A DNA stretch of 64,000 nucleotides from CAMYMQ01 sp963730305 (GCA_963730305.1 CAVSRB010000004.1:620001-684000), one strand, 5' to 3'; counted from the stretch's first letter, positions 17,328-26,937 are shown. Program-made: numbers and translations. Notes: generated by a model not told the origin, from the sequence alone.

Positions 17328-18242
17328 ATGAACCAGCCGACGTTCGAGACGGTCCGCTACGAGGTGCGCGACCGCAAGGCCTACCTGATCCTCAACCGGC
17401 CGGAGCGGCTGAACGCGATCAACACCCAGCTCTCGCTCGACGTCGCCGGCGCGGTCGAGGCGGCCAACGCCGACGACGGCGTCCACGTCATCGTCGTCAA
17501 GGGCGCGGGCCGGGCCTTCTGCGCGGGTTACGACCTGAAGGAGTTCGCCGAAGAGGGCCGCCAGACCCAGCCGCCGGTGTGGGACCCGATCGAGGACTAC
17601 CGCTTCACCCGCGCGCACATGGACCGGCTGTTCTCGCTGTGGCGCTCCTACAAGCCGACCATCGCCCAGGTCCACGGCCACGCCGTCGCCGGCGGCAGCG
17701 ACATGGCGCTGTCGTGCGACCTGATCGTGATGGCCGAGGACGCGCGCATCGGCTACATGCCGACCCGCGTCTGGGGCTGCCCGAGCACGGCGATGTGGGT
17801 CTACCGGATCGGCGCCGAGCGGGCCAAGCGCATGCTGCTCACCGGCGACACCATCGACGGCGTCCAGGCCAAGGAATGGGGGCTGGTCATCGACGCCGTG
17901 CCCGAGGCCGCGCTCGAAGACACGGTCGAGGCGCTGGCCGACCGCATGGCGGGCGTGCCGATCAACCAGCTCGTCATGCAGAAGATGATGATCAACCAGG
18001 CCCTCGACAACATGGGCCTGGAGGGTACCCAGAAGATCGCCACGCTGTTCGACGGCATCACCCGCCACTCGCCCGAGGGCCGCTGGTTCCAGGCCTTCGC
18101 CGCCAAGCACGGCTTCCACGCCGCGGTGGCCTGGCGCGACTCCGGCAAGTGGATCCCCAACGGGCGGGACGAGAGCGCGGAGATCCCCGACGAGCTGCCC
18201 GCGGACATCGCCGCCATGCTCGACCGTGGCGCCAGGGGCTAG
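17328..18242 (+). CDS. Crotonase-family protein with altered catalytic residues
   Basis: 304 residues. GAGRAFCAGYDLKEF (about 62-76) is the first oxyanion-hole segment and AVAGGSDMALSCDL (about 117-130) the second. Where classical enoyl-CoA hydratase has glutamate in GGCELA, this protein has aspartate (GGSDMA). Where it has the second glutamate in the PE motif, this has PT (IGYMPTRVWG). Simple hydratase activity is therefore doubtful. The CoA-ester-binding fold is clear, the reaction is not. ATG 17328 follows gaggaaccgac. Confidence 0.85.
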   Translation: MNQPTFETVRYEVRDRKAYLILNRPERLNAINTQLSLDVAGAVEAANADDGVHVIVVKGAGRAFCAGYDLKEFAEEGRQTQPPVWDPIEDYRFTRAHMDRLFSLWRSYKPTIAQVHGHAVAGGSDMALSCDLIVMAEDARIGYMPTRVWGCPSTAMWVYRIGAERAKRMLLTGDTIDGVQAKEWGLVIDAVPEAALEDTVEALADRMAGVPINQLVMQKMMINQALDNMGLEGTQKIATLFDGITRHSPEGRWFQAFAAKHGFHAAVAWRDSGKWIPNGRDESAEIPDELPADIAAMLDRGARG

Positions 18243-18269
18243 GCGCGCCCCCGGCGCCCTGCCGGCCGA

Positions 18270-18890
18270 TCAGCCGTGATAGTCGTGATAGGTCTCGACG
18301 AAGACGCTCATGGGCAAGAGCCCGCCCGCCGTCGCGGCCGGTTCCGGACCGGCCGGGCCGCCGGTGCGGGCCGGGGCCGGTTGCATGGCGTGGCCGAGGC
18401 GGGGCGGTGAGGCCGGCGTCTCGGCGCGGCCGTCCTTGCGCGCCAGCGCCGCCCGCGCGGCTTTGAGCCAGCTCTGTTCGAGCCGTTCGCAGTCCATGAT
18501 CGCTTCGAGCGAGAAAGAGTGGCCGTCCCGCATCGGCAGGTCGCCCAACGCCAGGATGCCGATCGGACGCTCGTTGCGGTCGAGCACGACCGACCGGCGC
18601 GCGCGGCGCTTGGTCATGGCGCGCAGGGCCACTTCGACCTCCTCGTCGACATAGCAGTGACAGCAGTCGGTGAGCATCACCCGGCGGGCCCGGGTGCGCC
18701 CGGGATCGCGCCGGTCACCGGCCGTCGCCAGGGCGACGGCGTCGGCGGTGAGCAGCCCGACGACCTGATGGTTGTCGTCGGCCACCGGCAGGCAGTCGAC
18801 CCCGTGCTCGTACATGTCGAGCGCGGCCTGGCGCAGGGAGGCCGAGGCCTTCAATTCGTTGGTCGGGATCGTGAAGTCGCTGACGCGCAT
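18270..18890 (-). CDS. CBS-domain pair protein
   Basis: 206 residues. Two CBS motifs occupy about 1-135: DFTIPTNELKASASLRQAALDMYEHGVDCLPVADDNHQVVGLLTADAV and VMLTDCCHCYVDEEVEVALRAMTKRRARRSVVLDRNERPIGILALGDL. CBS pairs bind adenine nucleotides and usually regulate a partner; no enzymatic domain is fused here. The tail is proline/alanine-rich and ends VETYHDYHG. The ATG at 18890 is preceded by gggaggatcaatacc, which decides it over upstream in-frame starts. Confidence 0.82.
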   Translation of the reverse strand: MRVSDFTIPTNELKASASLRQAALDMYEHGVDCLPVADDNHQVVGLLTADAVALATAGDRRDPGRTRARRVMLTDCCHCYVDEEVEVALRAMTKRRARRSVVLDRNERPIGILALGDLPMRDGHSFSLEAIMDCERLEQSWLKAARAALARKDGRAETPASPPRLGHAMQPAPARTGGPAGPEPAATAGGLLPMSVFVETYHDYHG

Positions 18891-19198
18891 GGTATTGATC
18901 CTCCCGTAGGGCAGGACCGCTCGGCCGACGAGGGTCGGCGGTCCGCCTCGTCTGATACGTGATGTGTATCGAGTGCCTGGATCGGCCGGGGTGGGCGAAA
19001 GAGCCGCTCCGTCCGGCCGGATGGTGCGATTGAACGCCGCCTTTGTGACGTCAATGTGGAGACGATCGCCCCCGCCCATGATTTCTGTCGGGACGGAAGC
19101 GATCGTCCGTGCGCGCACAAGTTCCTGCGGCGCGGCGGCGGCACTTGGCGGGTGCCGCGATTTCTGGCAGACAGGGCGCTCATTTCTGGAAAGCAGGC
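18891..19198. other. Gene-free interval between divergent CBS gene and glnS
   Basis: 308 bases with no convincing ORF. It must hold the promoters of both divergent genes. The only structure seen is a perfect 9+9 bp inverted repeat, GACGATCGC at 19061-19069 and GCGATCGTC at 19099-19107, 29 bases apart, about 100 bp upstream of the glnS start. Confidence 0.5.
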
Positions 19199-20906
19199 AT
19201 GGACAGGACGGACCCAACGGACGGCGCGGCCGAGGCCGACGAAGTGCGGCGCGATTTCATTCGCGAGATCGTGCGCGCCGACCTGGCCGAGGGCCGGGTC
19301 GGATCGGTGGTCACGCGCTTCCCGCCGGAGCCGAACGGCTACCTCCACATCGGCCACGCCAAGTCGATCTGCCTGAACTTCGGCCTGGCCGAGGATTTCG
19401 GCGGCCGCTGCAACCTGCGCTTCGACGACACCAACCCGGTCAAGGAGGAGCAGGAATATATCGACGCGATCGAGGCCGACGTCCGTTGGCTCGGCTTCGA
19501 CTGGGGCGGCGCATCGTTACTTCGCGTCGGACTATTTCGAACAGCTCTACGACTGGGCCGAGCACCTGATCCGCGCAGGGCTCGCCTATGTCGACGACCA
19601 GTCGGCCGACGATATCCGCGCGAACCGGGGCACCCTGACCGAGCCGGGCAAGGAGAGCCCGTTCCGTGACCGCAGCGTGGACGAGAACCTCGACCTGTTC
19701 CGGCGCATGCGCGCGGGCGAGTTCCCCAACGGCGCGAAGGTGCTGCGGGCGAAGATCGACATGGCCTCGGGCAACATCAACCTGCGCGATCCCGTCCTCT
19801 ACCGCATCCTCCACGCCCATCACCCGCGCACCGGCGACGCCTGGTCGATCTACCCGACCTACGACTACGCCCACGGCCAGTCCGACGCGATCGAGGGGGT
19901 GACCCATTCGGTCTGCACCTTGGAGTTCGAGGCGCACCGGCCGCTCTACGATTGGCTCATCGAAAAGCTCCCCGTCCCGTCGCGGCCGCGCCAGTACGAG
20001 TTCGCCCGGCTCAGCCTGACCCACACCGTCCTGTCCAAGCGGCGGCTGATCCAGCTGGTCACCGACGGCCACGTCACCGGCTGGGACGACCCGCGCATGC
20101 CGACCCTCGCCGGCCTGCGCCGCCGCGGCGTGCCGCCCGAGGCGATCCGCGAGTTCGCCCGGCGCATCGGCGTCGCCAAGAGCGACAACCTGGTCGAGGT
20201 CCAGCAGCTCGACGCGGCGATGCGCGAGCACCTCAACCGCCACGCCCTGCGCCGCATGGCCGTGCTCAAGCCGCTCAAGCTGGTGATCGAGAACTATCCC
20301 GAGGGCGAGATCGAGCTGCTCGACGCGGTCAACAATCCCGAGGACCCGGACGCCGGCACCCGCCCGGTGCCGTTCTCCCGCGAGCTGTGGATCGAGCGCG
20401 ACGACTTCATGGAGGACCCGCCCAAGAAGTTCTTCCGCCTCGGCCCCGGCCGCGAGGTGCGGCTGCGCTACGCCTATTTCGTCACCTGCACCGACGTGGT
20501 GAAGGACGCCGCCGGCGAGGTGGTCGAGCTGCGCTGCACCTACGACCCGGCGACCAAGGGCGGCGACGCGCCCGACGGCCGCAAGGTCAAGGGCACGCTG
20601 CACTGGGTCTCGGCGTCCCATGCCGTGCCGGCGGAGGTGCGGCTCTACGACCACCTGTTCACCGAAGAGGTGCCGGGCGCCGGCGGCCGCGACTGGCTCG
20701 ACGACCTCAACCCCGAGTCGCTGACCGTGTTGCAGGGCTGCATGCTCGAGCCGGCGCTGGCCGAGGCCAACGCGCCCGCGACGGTCCAGTTCGAGCGCCA
20801 GGGCTATTTCGCCCCCGACCCCGACGGCACCCCGGACAAGCCGGTGTTCAACCGCACGGTCGGGCTGCGCGACAGCTGGGCGAAGATCGCGAAGAAGGGC
20901 GGGTAG
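19199..20906 (+). CDS. glnS: Glutaminyl-tRNA synthetase, interrupted by one frameshift
   Basis: Charges tRNA-Gln with glutamine. Class I signatures are present: PPEPNGYLHIGHAKS near residue 42-56 and the KMSKS-like LSKRRL later. The frame slips near 19511: the first part ends DWGG, and the next frame resumes HRYFASDYFEQLYDWAEHL. Removing one G restores a continuous protein of about 568 residues, normal for the family. As the downstream half is fully conserved, a sequence error is the likely cause. ATG 19199 gives the standard N-terminus. Confidence 0.93.
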
Positions 20907-20930
20907 GGGCCCCGTCGCGCGGTCTGGACT

Positions 20931-21120
20931 CAGGTTGGGCGAAGAACGTCGGCAAGGTTTCCCAGATCGATGTCCTTCATCAGAGGGCTTGGGTTCGGCA
21001 GGAAGAAGCCGGTCGAGCCTGCCCTTGTTCTGCCGAGCAAGCAGCGTTCGAGGCCGGCCCCCGACCTCGGGCGCCTCGTGGGCGGCGCATCGAGCCTCGT
21101 CACCCCGACGTCTTCGCCCG
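20931..21120 (+). repeat. Dispersed hairpin repeat, copy B
   Basis: Second copy, same orientation as copy A and similar to it over about 190 bases, including flanks (ggttgggcgaag...gaacgtcgg, ggcttgggttcggca, tctgccgagc, gcagcgttcgaggccgg, cgcctcgtgggcggcgca, gacgtcttcg). The hairpin arms are at 20994-21000 and 21031-21037. It sits between the glnS stop and the amidohydrolase; with the REP palindrome at 21153 it accounts for most of the 380-base gap 20907-21286. Confidence 0.7.
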
Positions 21121-21152
21121 ATTTCGACGGAACTTGCTGACGACCCGCTGCC

Positions 21153-21179
21153 GTCATTCCCGCGAAAGCGGGAATCCAG
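21153..21179. repeat. REP-like palindrome (gtcattcccgc/gcgggaat)
   Basis: ATTCCCGC at 21156-21163 pairs with GCGGGAAT at 21168-21175. The same kind of short element, much diverged, recurs at 55752-55825 and 61799-61880, always between genes. Confidence 0.65.
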
Positions 21180-21286
21180 TCTGGCGCTGCCACGTCACCA
21201 TTGCCGCGAGGGTTGCCATCAATCTCCCGCCGGTCGGGCGGAGACGCTAGTGTTAGGCAAACAGAACAGCCGGGAGAGGGAGCGTC

Positions 21287-22313
21287 TTGACCAAGATCGA
21301 CATCTACAACCACGTCATGCCGCCGCGCTATCTCGACGCGCTCAAGGCCCACTTCAAGGACCCGGGCCTGCTCAAGCGGATGACCAACCTGCGCATGCTG
21401 TGGGACCTGCCGGCCCGGGTCGAGATGCTGACCGAACAGTTCCCCGATGTGCAGCAGGTGCTGACCCTCGGCCTGCCGCCGCCGGAGGTGCTCGCCGGTC
21501 CCGACGTCTCGCCCGGCCTCGCGCGGATGGCCAACGACGACATGGCCGGCATCTGCGCCCAATGGCCCGACAAGTTCCCCGCCTTCGTCGCCCAGCTGCC
21601 GATGAACAACGTCCCCGCGGCGCTGGAGGAGATGGACCGGGCGATCGGCGAGCTCGGCGCGCGCGGCATCCAGATCGGCACCAACGTCGCCGGCCGGCCG
21701 CTCGACGAGGAGGAGTTCTTCCCGGTGTTCGAGCGGGTCACCAACCACCACGACCTGCCGATCTGGATGCACCCGGTGCGCCCGGCGGTCGTTCGCCGAC
21801 TACAAGACCGAGCAGAAGTCCAAGTACGAGATCTGGCAGGTGCTCGGCTGGCCCTACGAGACCTCGGTGGCGATGGCGCGGATCGTGTTCTCCGGCCTCT
21901 GTGACCGGCTGCCGGCCATGCGGATCATCACCCACCATTGCGGCGGCATGATCCCCTATTTCGCCGGCCGCTGCGAAACCCTGTGGGCGCAGCTCGGCTC
22001 GCGCACGGCGGACGAGGACTACTCCCAGATCCTCGAACGCATGTCCAAGCCGCCGATCGAGCATTTCAAGTCGTTCTATGGCGACACGGTGTTGGGCGGG
22101 TCGGCCTCGGCGCTGCGCTGCGGGCTCGACTTCTTCGGCGCCGACCACGTGGTCTTCGCCAGCGACTGCCCGTTCGACCCCGAAGGCGGGCCGATGTTCA
22201 TCCGCGAGGGCATCCGCTCGGTCGAGGAGCTGGACCTGCCCGAGGCCGACAAGAAGAAGATCTATGTCGAGAACGCGCTGCGGCTGATGAAGATGTCGAT
22301 GGAGAAAGAATAG
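21287..22313 (+). CDS. Amidohydrolase-family protein (ACMSD/decarboxylase type), one frameshift
   Basis: About 342 residues if joined. WMHPVR, ITHHCGGMIPYFAGR and ASDCPFDPEGGPMFIREGI are the metal/active-site blocks of amidohydrolase-2 proteins related to aminocarboxymuconate-semialdehyde and dihydroxybenzoate decarboxylases. The usual N-terminal HxH metal motif reads YNH here (IDIYNHVMPP). The frame breaks near 21790: one extra G, after which FADYKTEQKSKYEIWQVLGW continues. TTG 21287 is preceded by gggagaggga and matches the family N-terminus. Confidence 0.85.
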
Positions 22314-22335
22314 GAGGCTCGGTCCGTCGTCCCCG

Positions 22336-22758
22336 ATGAATGACCCCGCCGACCCGCCGGCACGCCGACCCCGCGGCTCGCTGCGCGACCGACTGCGGGG
22401 CTGGGCCGGCAAGCTCCGGCGCGAGGTCGACTTCCTTGCCCTCGCCGCCCGCGACCCGCGCGTGCCGTGGTACGCCAAGGCGGTGGCTGCCGCCGCGGTC
22501 GCCTATGCCCTTAGCCCGATCGACCTGATCCCCGATTTCATACCCGTCATCGGGCTCGTCGACGACCTGCTGCTGGTGCCGCTCGGCCTCTATCTCGCCA
22601 TCCGCCTGATCCCGCCGCCGCTGCGGGCGGAACTGCGGCAGGCCGCCGCCGAAGGACCGGTGGGCCGATCGACTGGCCGCCTCGCCGCCATCGCCGTGAT
22701 CCTGGTCTGGATCGTTGTCGCCGCCCTGCTCGTCGGGTGGGCGGCGTTGGCCCTGTGA
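22336..22758 (+). CDS. YkvA-family (DUF1232) membrane protein
   Basis: 140 residues. The signature YALSPIDLIPDFIPVIGLVDDLLLVPLGLYLAIRL at about 56-90 defines DUF1232. A second hydrophobic stretch (AAIAVILVWIVVAALLVGWAALAL) forms the C-terminus. The basic N-terminus (about 40 residues) is probably cytoplasmic. Function is unknown. It follows the amidohydrolase by 22 bp and may be co-transcribed. Confidence 0.85.
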   Translation: MNDPADPPARRPRGSLRDRLRGWAGKLRREVDFLALAARDPRVPWYAKAVAAAAVAYALSPIDLIPDFIPVIGLVDDLLLVPLGLYLAIRLIPPPLRAELRQAAAEGPVGRSTGRLAAIAVILVWIVVAALLVGWAALAL

Positions 22759-22798
22759 CCGGCGGTGAAAGTCGCCGGAACGGCTCTCCGGTGTGCGG

Positions 22799-23728
22799 TC
22801 ATGCCCACACCGACAGGCCCAAGGCGTCCGACAGGTGCGTCAGCGCCGCCAGGCCGGCGATGCTGTTGCCCTTGGGACCGAGCGCCGGGCCGAAGGCGGC
22901 GATGCTCATGCGCCCGGGCACGATCGCCAGGATCGCACCCGATACGCCGCTCTTGGCCGGTACCCCGACGTTGACCGCGAAGTGGCCGACTTCGTCATAG
23001 AGACCGCACATGGCCATCAGGGCGACCGCAGTCCGGTTGGCCCGTTCGTCGATGATCCGGCCGCCGGTGACCGGGTCGACGCCCCCGTTCGCGAGGAACA
23101 GGCCGAGCCGGGCGAGACGGCGGGCCGTCAGCGTGATCGAACACTGGCGAAAATAGGTCTCGACCGCCAGCCGCGGGTCGTCGATGAGGCGGTAATGCTT
23201 CATGAAGTTGGCGAGCGCCCGATTGCGGTATCCGGTCGCCGATTCGGAGCGGTAGACGGCCTCGTCGACCGGAAAGGCTTCGCCGTCGCAGATGTCCGAC
23301 AGAAAGGCCTGAAGGCTGGCCACCTTGTCGTTCGGCGTGCCGCCGGGCAGCATGCCGCTGACCATGATCGCACCGGCGTTGATATAGGGGTTCCGGGGGC
23401 GGCCCTGCTCTTCTTCCAGCCGGACGATCGAATGGAACGCATCGCCCGACGGTTCGACCGACATGCGCTCGAATATGGACGCCCCCTTCGTGCTCAGCAC
23501 TTGGCACAACGCGAACACCTTCGAGACGGATTGGAAGGTGAAGGGCTGGTCGATGTCTCCGGCCGCCGCGCCGTCGCCGTCGACGGTGCGGATGGCTAGC
23601 CCGAACTGCGCCGGGTCCGCTTCGGCCAGGGCCGGGATATAGGTGGCGACCCGGCCCTCGCCGCATTTGGCGGCGCCGGCGCGGTATGCGGCGTCGACCA
23701 CGGCGAGCAGTTGCGCGGTTTCGGTCAT
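22799..23728 (-). CDS. glsA: Glutaminase A
   Basis: Hydrolyses glutamine to glutamate and ammonia; beta-lactamase/transpeptidase-like fold. About 309 residues, the normal size. FTFQSVSKVF (about 62-71) holds the catalytic Ser-x-x-Lys. NPYINAGAIM and ATGYRNRALANFM are conserved active-site blocks. VGVPAKSGVSGAI supplies the C-terminal KSG-type motif. ATG 23728 is chosen; the longer frame to 23791 would overlap the start of the divergent Mut7-C gene. Confidence 0.95.
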   Translation of the reverse strand: MTETAQLLAVVDAAYRAGAAKCGEGRVATYIPALAEADPAQFGLAIRTVDGDGAAAGDIDQPFTFQSVSKVFALCQVLSTKGASIFERMSVEPSGDAFHSIVRLEEEQGRPRNPYINAGAIMVSGMLPGGTPNDKVASLQAFLSDICDGEAFPVDEAVYRSESATGYRNRALANFMKHYRLIDDPRLAVETYFRQCSITLTARRLARLGLFLANGGVDPVTGGRIIDERANRTAVALMAMCGLYDEVGHFAVNVGVPAKSGVSGAILAIVPGRMSIAAFGPALGPKGNSIAGLAALTHLSDALGLSVWA

Positions 23729-23783
23729 ACCTGGAAATCTAGCGCCGAAGAGACTGACATGCACCGATCGAGGAAGACGGGCC

Positions 23784-24278
23784 ATGACCAAACGATCGAC
23801 CGGCTCGACGCTTCACCGCTTCCTGATCGACCGGATGCTGATCCGGCTCGGCCGCTATCTGCGCGCGGCGGGGCACGACGCGGCGGACGGCGCCCACGAC
23901 GCCACCGACCGTCGGCTGGTCGAGCGGGCGGCGGGCGAAGGCCGGCTGCTGCTGACCTGCGATCGGCGCATGCAACAGTTCCGCGACGCCGACCGGCTGC
24001 TGCTCGTGCTCGACAGCAACGGCCTGTGCCGATCGGCAGCCGAGCTCAGCGGCCGGCTCACGGTCGATTGGCTGCTCGCGCCCTTCACCCGCTGCCTGGT
24101 CTGCAACCGGCCGGTCGAGCCGGTCGCCGACGGGCCGGACGGGAACCTGCCGGTGCCGGCCGACGCCGCCGGGCCGGTCACCCGCTGTCCCGATTGCGGC
24201 CGGCTCTATTGGCAGGGCGGCCACGCCCGGCGCCTGCGCGCCCGGCTCGCCGCCTGGAACGACGGGCGTTTCGTCTAG
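23784..24278 (+). CDS. Mut7-C RNase-domain protein with zinc ribbon
   Basis: 164 residues. FLIDRMLIRLGRYLRAAGHDA opens a PIN-like fold. LLLTCDRRMQQFRDADRLLLVL contains the acidic residues expected of Mut7-C domains. The C-terminal ribbon has CLVC and CPDC pairs, followed by GRLYWQGGHARRLRARL. It is a predicted ribonuclease; no substrate is known. ATG at 23784. It is divergent from glsA with about 55 bp between starts. Confidence 0.85.
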   Translation: MTKRSTGSTLHRFLIDRMLIRLGRYLRAAGHDAADGAHDATDRRLVERAAGEGRLLLTCDRRMQQFRDADRLLLVLDSNGLCRSAAELSGRLTVDWLLAPFTRCLVCNRPVEPVADGPDGNLPVPADAAGPVTRCPDCGRLYWQGGHARRLRARLAAWNDGRFV

Positions 24279-24356
24279 GGCCACAAGCGACAAGCGGCTT
24301 GCCGTGTGCGCGCGATCCGTGCCATGCCCCGCCGGTCATCGACCAGGAGAGCGCCC

Positions 24357-24752
24357 ATGCCCAAAGAGATCGTCCACGTGCCCGGCTATTCCGACGCCAT
24401 CCGGAAGGCCGGCGTGCCGCTGTCGGCCGCGGTCAAGGCCAACGGCTTCGTCTTCGTCTCGGGCATGCCGCCGATGAATCTGGAGACGGCCGAGCTGATC
24501 CAGGGCGATATCGAGACCCAGACCGTCGCCGTCATGGAGGCGCTCAAGCAGGTGCTGGAGCAGTCGGGCTCGTCGCTCGACAAGGTGGTGAAGGTCACCG
24601 TGTTCGCCGCCAATTCGGGCTTCTTCGGCCGCATCAACGCGGTCTACAAGCGCTACTTCCCAACCGAGCCGCCGGCGCGCAGCTTCGTCACCGTCGGCTC
24701 CTGGCCGCTGGAGTTCGACGTCGAGATCGAGTGCGTGGCGGTGTGCGACTAG
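24357..24752 (+). CDS. RidA-family enamine/imine deaminase
   Basis: 131 residues, one YjgF/Rid domain. The pattern VFVSGMPPM, QTVAVMEALKQVLEQSGSSLDKVVKVTVF and PPARSFVTVG contains the conserved Arg in PPARS used to bind the substrate carboxylate in active RidA enzymes. These proteins hydrolyse reactive 2-aminoacrylate-type intermediates. The ATG at 24357 follows aggaga; the earlier frame at 24306 lacks a ribosome site. Confidence 0.9.
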   Translation: MPKEIVHVPGYSDAIRKAGVPLSAAVKANGFVFVSGMPPMNLETAELIQGDIETQTVAVMEALKQVLEQSGSSLDKVVKVTVFAANSGFFGRINAVYKRYFPTEPPARSFVTVGSWPLEFDVEIECVAVCD

Positions 24753-24801
24753 AAACGGCGCGTGCACCCGGCGCGCGCCAATCCACCCAACGTTCGGGTC
24801 C

Positions 24802-26248
24802 TCATAGATAAGGCGTCAGCAGCCGGGTGAAGCCGTCGCGCAGCTTGCGCAGCGGGTTGCGGCCGGTGACGGCTTCCAGGGTCAGCGACGTGGCGTCGGC
24901 GATCTTGGCGTCGATCAGGCCGTCGAGCTGGGCGGCCAGCGCGTTGTCGTAGCATTCGACGTTGTGCTCGAAGTTCAGCCGCAGGCTGCGTGCGTCCCAG
25001 TTGGCGCTGCCGATCAGCGCCCAGCGGCTGTCGACGGTCATCAGCTTGGAATGGTCGAAGGGGCGGGGCGACAGGTGGATGCGGCAGCCCGGCCGCAGCA
25101 ACTGCTCGTGCTGGGCGAACGCCGCCCAGTCCATGAAGAAGTGGTTGCTGCGCACGGGCAGGACGATGTCGACCGCGACCCCGCGCATCGCCGCCAGCGC
25201 CAGCGTGGCGATCAGCCGCTGGTCGGGCAGGAAGTAGGGGGTGACGATCCGCACCCGGTGCTGGGCCCGCTCGATCGCGCCGGCCAGTATCCACAAGAGC
25301 TTCTCCAGATCCTCGTCCGGCCCGCTCGGGATCGCCCGGGCGGCGGTGACACCGCTCTCGACCGGATCGGGGAACCAGCCGGGGTCGGACAGCTCTTCGC
25401 CCGTGGTGAAGTGCCAGTCCTCGGCGAAGGCGGCCATCAGCTGGCTGACCACCGGGCCGGTGACCCGGAAGTGGATGTCGTTGATCGGCCGCCGCGGCGA
25501 GGTCGCGTGCAGGTTGGCGCGCGGAGATGTTCATGCCGCCGGTGAAGCCGGTCCGGCCATCGACGACCAGCACCTTGCGGTGGGTCCGCATGTTCACGTA
25601 GGGCATCCGCCACGGCACGAAGCTGTGCAGGAAGCGCGCCGCCGGCACGCCCGCCGCCTCCAGCTTGGTCAGCAGCGGCGACCACAGGTAGCCGGCGCCG
25701 ATGCCGTCGACCAGCACGCGCACGTCGACCCCACGCCCGCAGGCGGCGGCCAGCGCGTCGACGAAGCGGCGGCCGGCGGCGTCGGGGCGGAAGATGTAGC
25801 TGCACAGCGCGACGGTCTGGGTCGCGCCGTCGATCGCCTCGACCATCGCCGGATAGGCCTGGTCGCCGTTGACCAGCGGCTCGATCGAGTTGCCCCGCAA
25901 CAGCGGCCGGTTGGTCACCGACCGGCCCAGCGTGGTCAGCGCCCGCATCGCGCTGCGCTCGACGTCGTCGACGTCGGCGCTGTCGGGGTCGAAGGTCAGG
26001 CTCGGCGCGCTGACCTCCCAGGTGTGGCGCTTGCGACTGAGCCGCGCGCCGCGCCGCGACACCCGGTTGATGCCGAACAGGCCGTACATGGCGGAGCCGA
26101 CGAAGGGCGCCAGCCAGGCGAGGCCGACCCAGCCGACCGCGGCGCGCGAATCGTCCTTGGTCAGGACGGCATGGCAGGAGACGGCCACGGCGGCGGCGAA
26201 ATGGATGATCGCGGAAACGACGGCGATCGCCTCGTTCAGCCACGCCAT
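24802..26248 (-). CDS. cls: Cardiolipin synthase (phospholipase D family), one frameshift
   Basis: About 480 residues when joined. Two N-terminal membrane segments (AIAVVSAIIHFAAAVAVSCHAVL and AAVGWVGLAWLAPFVGSAMYGLF) are followed by two HKD motifs: HRKVLVVDGRTGFTGGMN and HSKLMTVDSRWALIGSANWD. This is the ClsA layout; it condenses two phosphatidylglycerols into cardiolipin at the inner membrane. Near 25530 the frame slips by one extra base just after GGMNI; the other frame resumes NLHATSPRRPINDIHFRVTGP. A sequence error is likely. Confidence 0.9.
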
Positions 26249-26296
26249 GAAGCGGTCCCCCTTCGCATCCTCCCGGCCGACGGAACGCCGGGCGCC

Positions 26297-26674
26297 TCAG
26301 GCTTGCGAGCGTCGTCGCGGCGTCAGCGGCCGGGCGACCAGCGCCTTGATCCCGGTCACGGTCAGGGCGGCGGCCAGCATGCGCCATCCCGGCAACTCCG
26401 CCCACAGTTTTATCAGGGCGTCGAGCCCGCCGCGCAGCCGCGCCGCGCGGTCGACCACGAACAGCCGCTGCGCGTCCTCGCGCCGGACGCCGAACAGGCC
26501 GAGGGCGTCCGGACAGTCGCGCAGGTCGCGCCAGCGGATGTCGGCGCGGCCGTGGCAGGCGCGGCGGTAGCGGATCGCGATCGTGCGCAGCCGGCGGTCG
26601 CTGCCGTCGAAGAAGACGGTGAGGCTGGTCGGCCAGACGGGGAGGGTATCGGGCGACGAGTGGGTCATGGTCAT
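26297..26674 (-). CDS. DUF393 (DCC1-like thiol-disulfide oxidoreductase family) protein lacking its cysteines
   Basis: 125 residues. LTVFFDGSDRRLRTIAIRYRRA aligns with the DUF393 opening, normally DGSCPLCRREI; here the CxxC pair is replaced by Asp and Leu. The rest (RDLRDCPDALGLFGVRREDAQRLFVVDRAARLRGGLDALIKLWAELPGW) follows the family. The oxidoreductase activity suggested for this family should be absent. The start ATGACC overlaps the stop of a 73-codon upstream ORF, so translation is probably coupled. Confidence 0.72.
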   Translation of the reverse strand: MTMTHSSPDTLPVWPTSLTVFFDGSDRRLRTIAIRYRRACHGRADIRWRDLRDCPDALGLFGVRREDAQRLFVVDRAARLRGGLDALIKLWAELPGWRMLAAALTVTGIKALVARPLTPRRRSQA

Positions 26675-26892
26675 GCTGCCGATGGGCTGCCGCCAAGTGG
26701 CGGCAACTTCATGTGCCCGTCAAGTTGGGTGATCGTGAGGCAAATCGACGCCCCCGGCGTGGCGGCGCCGGGACCGGTCCCAGGCGATGCGCGCAACAGC
26801 ACGCTTTCCCGGGTTCGCCGACGGGGCGCCGCGGTGGCGGAGACGGTCGGGCCGTCCTCGGCGGGCGTTGGTGTCGATGCGGGCGGGCTCAT
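26671..26892 (-). CDS. Possible small protein (73 aa) translationally coupled to the DUF393 gene
   Basis: No family recognised. Support comes from context, not from the protein itself. GGAGGG (complement of 26897-26902) lies four bases before its ATG, and the stop overlaps the DUF393 start (ATGA). A palindromic operator-like site sits 24 bases upstream. The product is rich in Pro, Ala, Thr and Arg, with no membrane segment. The composition is what random GC-rich DNA would give, so it may instead be a leader ORF. Confidence 0.4.
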   Translation of the reverse strand: MSPPASTPTPAEDGPTVSATAAPRRRTRESVLLRASPGTGPGAATPGASICLTITQLDGHMKLPPLGGSPSAA

Positions 26893-26915
26893 CGCGCCCT
26901 CCAGGATCGTTCCGT

Positions 26916-26937
26916 TATTTCTGTCTATACAGAAATA
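26916..26937. promoter_or_regulatory. AT-rich palindrome, candidate operator
   Basis: Perfect 9+9 inverted repeat, TATTTCTGT (26916-26924) and ACAGAAATA (26929-26937), with a 4-base CTAT spacer. It stands out from very GC-rich surroundings and lies immediately upstream of the small coupled ORF and the DUF393 gene on the minus strand. The remainder of the interval 26893-27008 contains nothing else recognisable. Confidence 0.5.
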
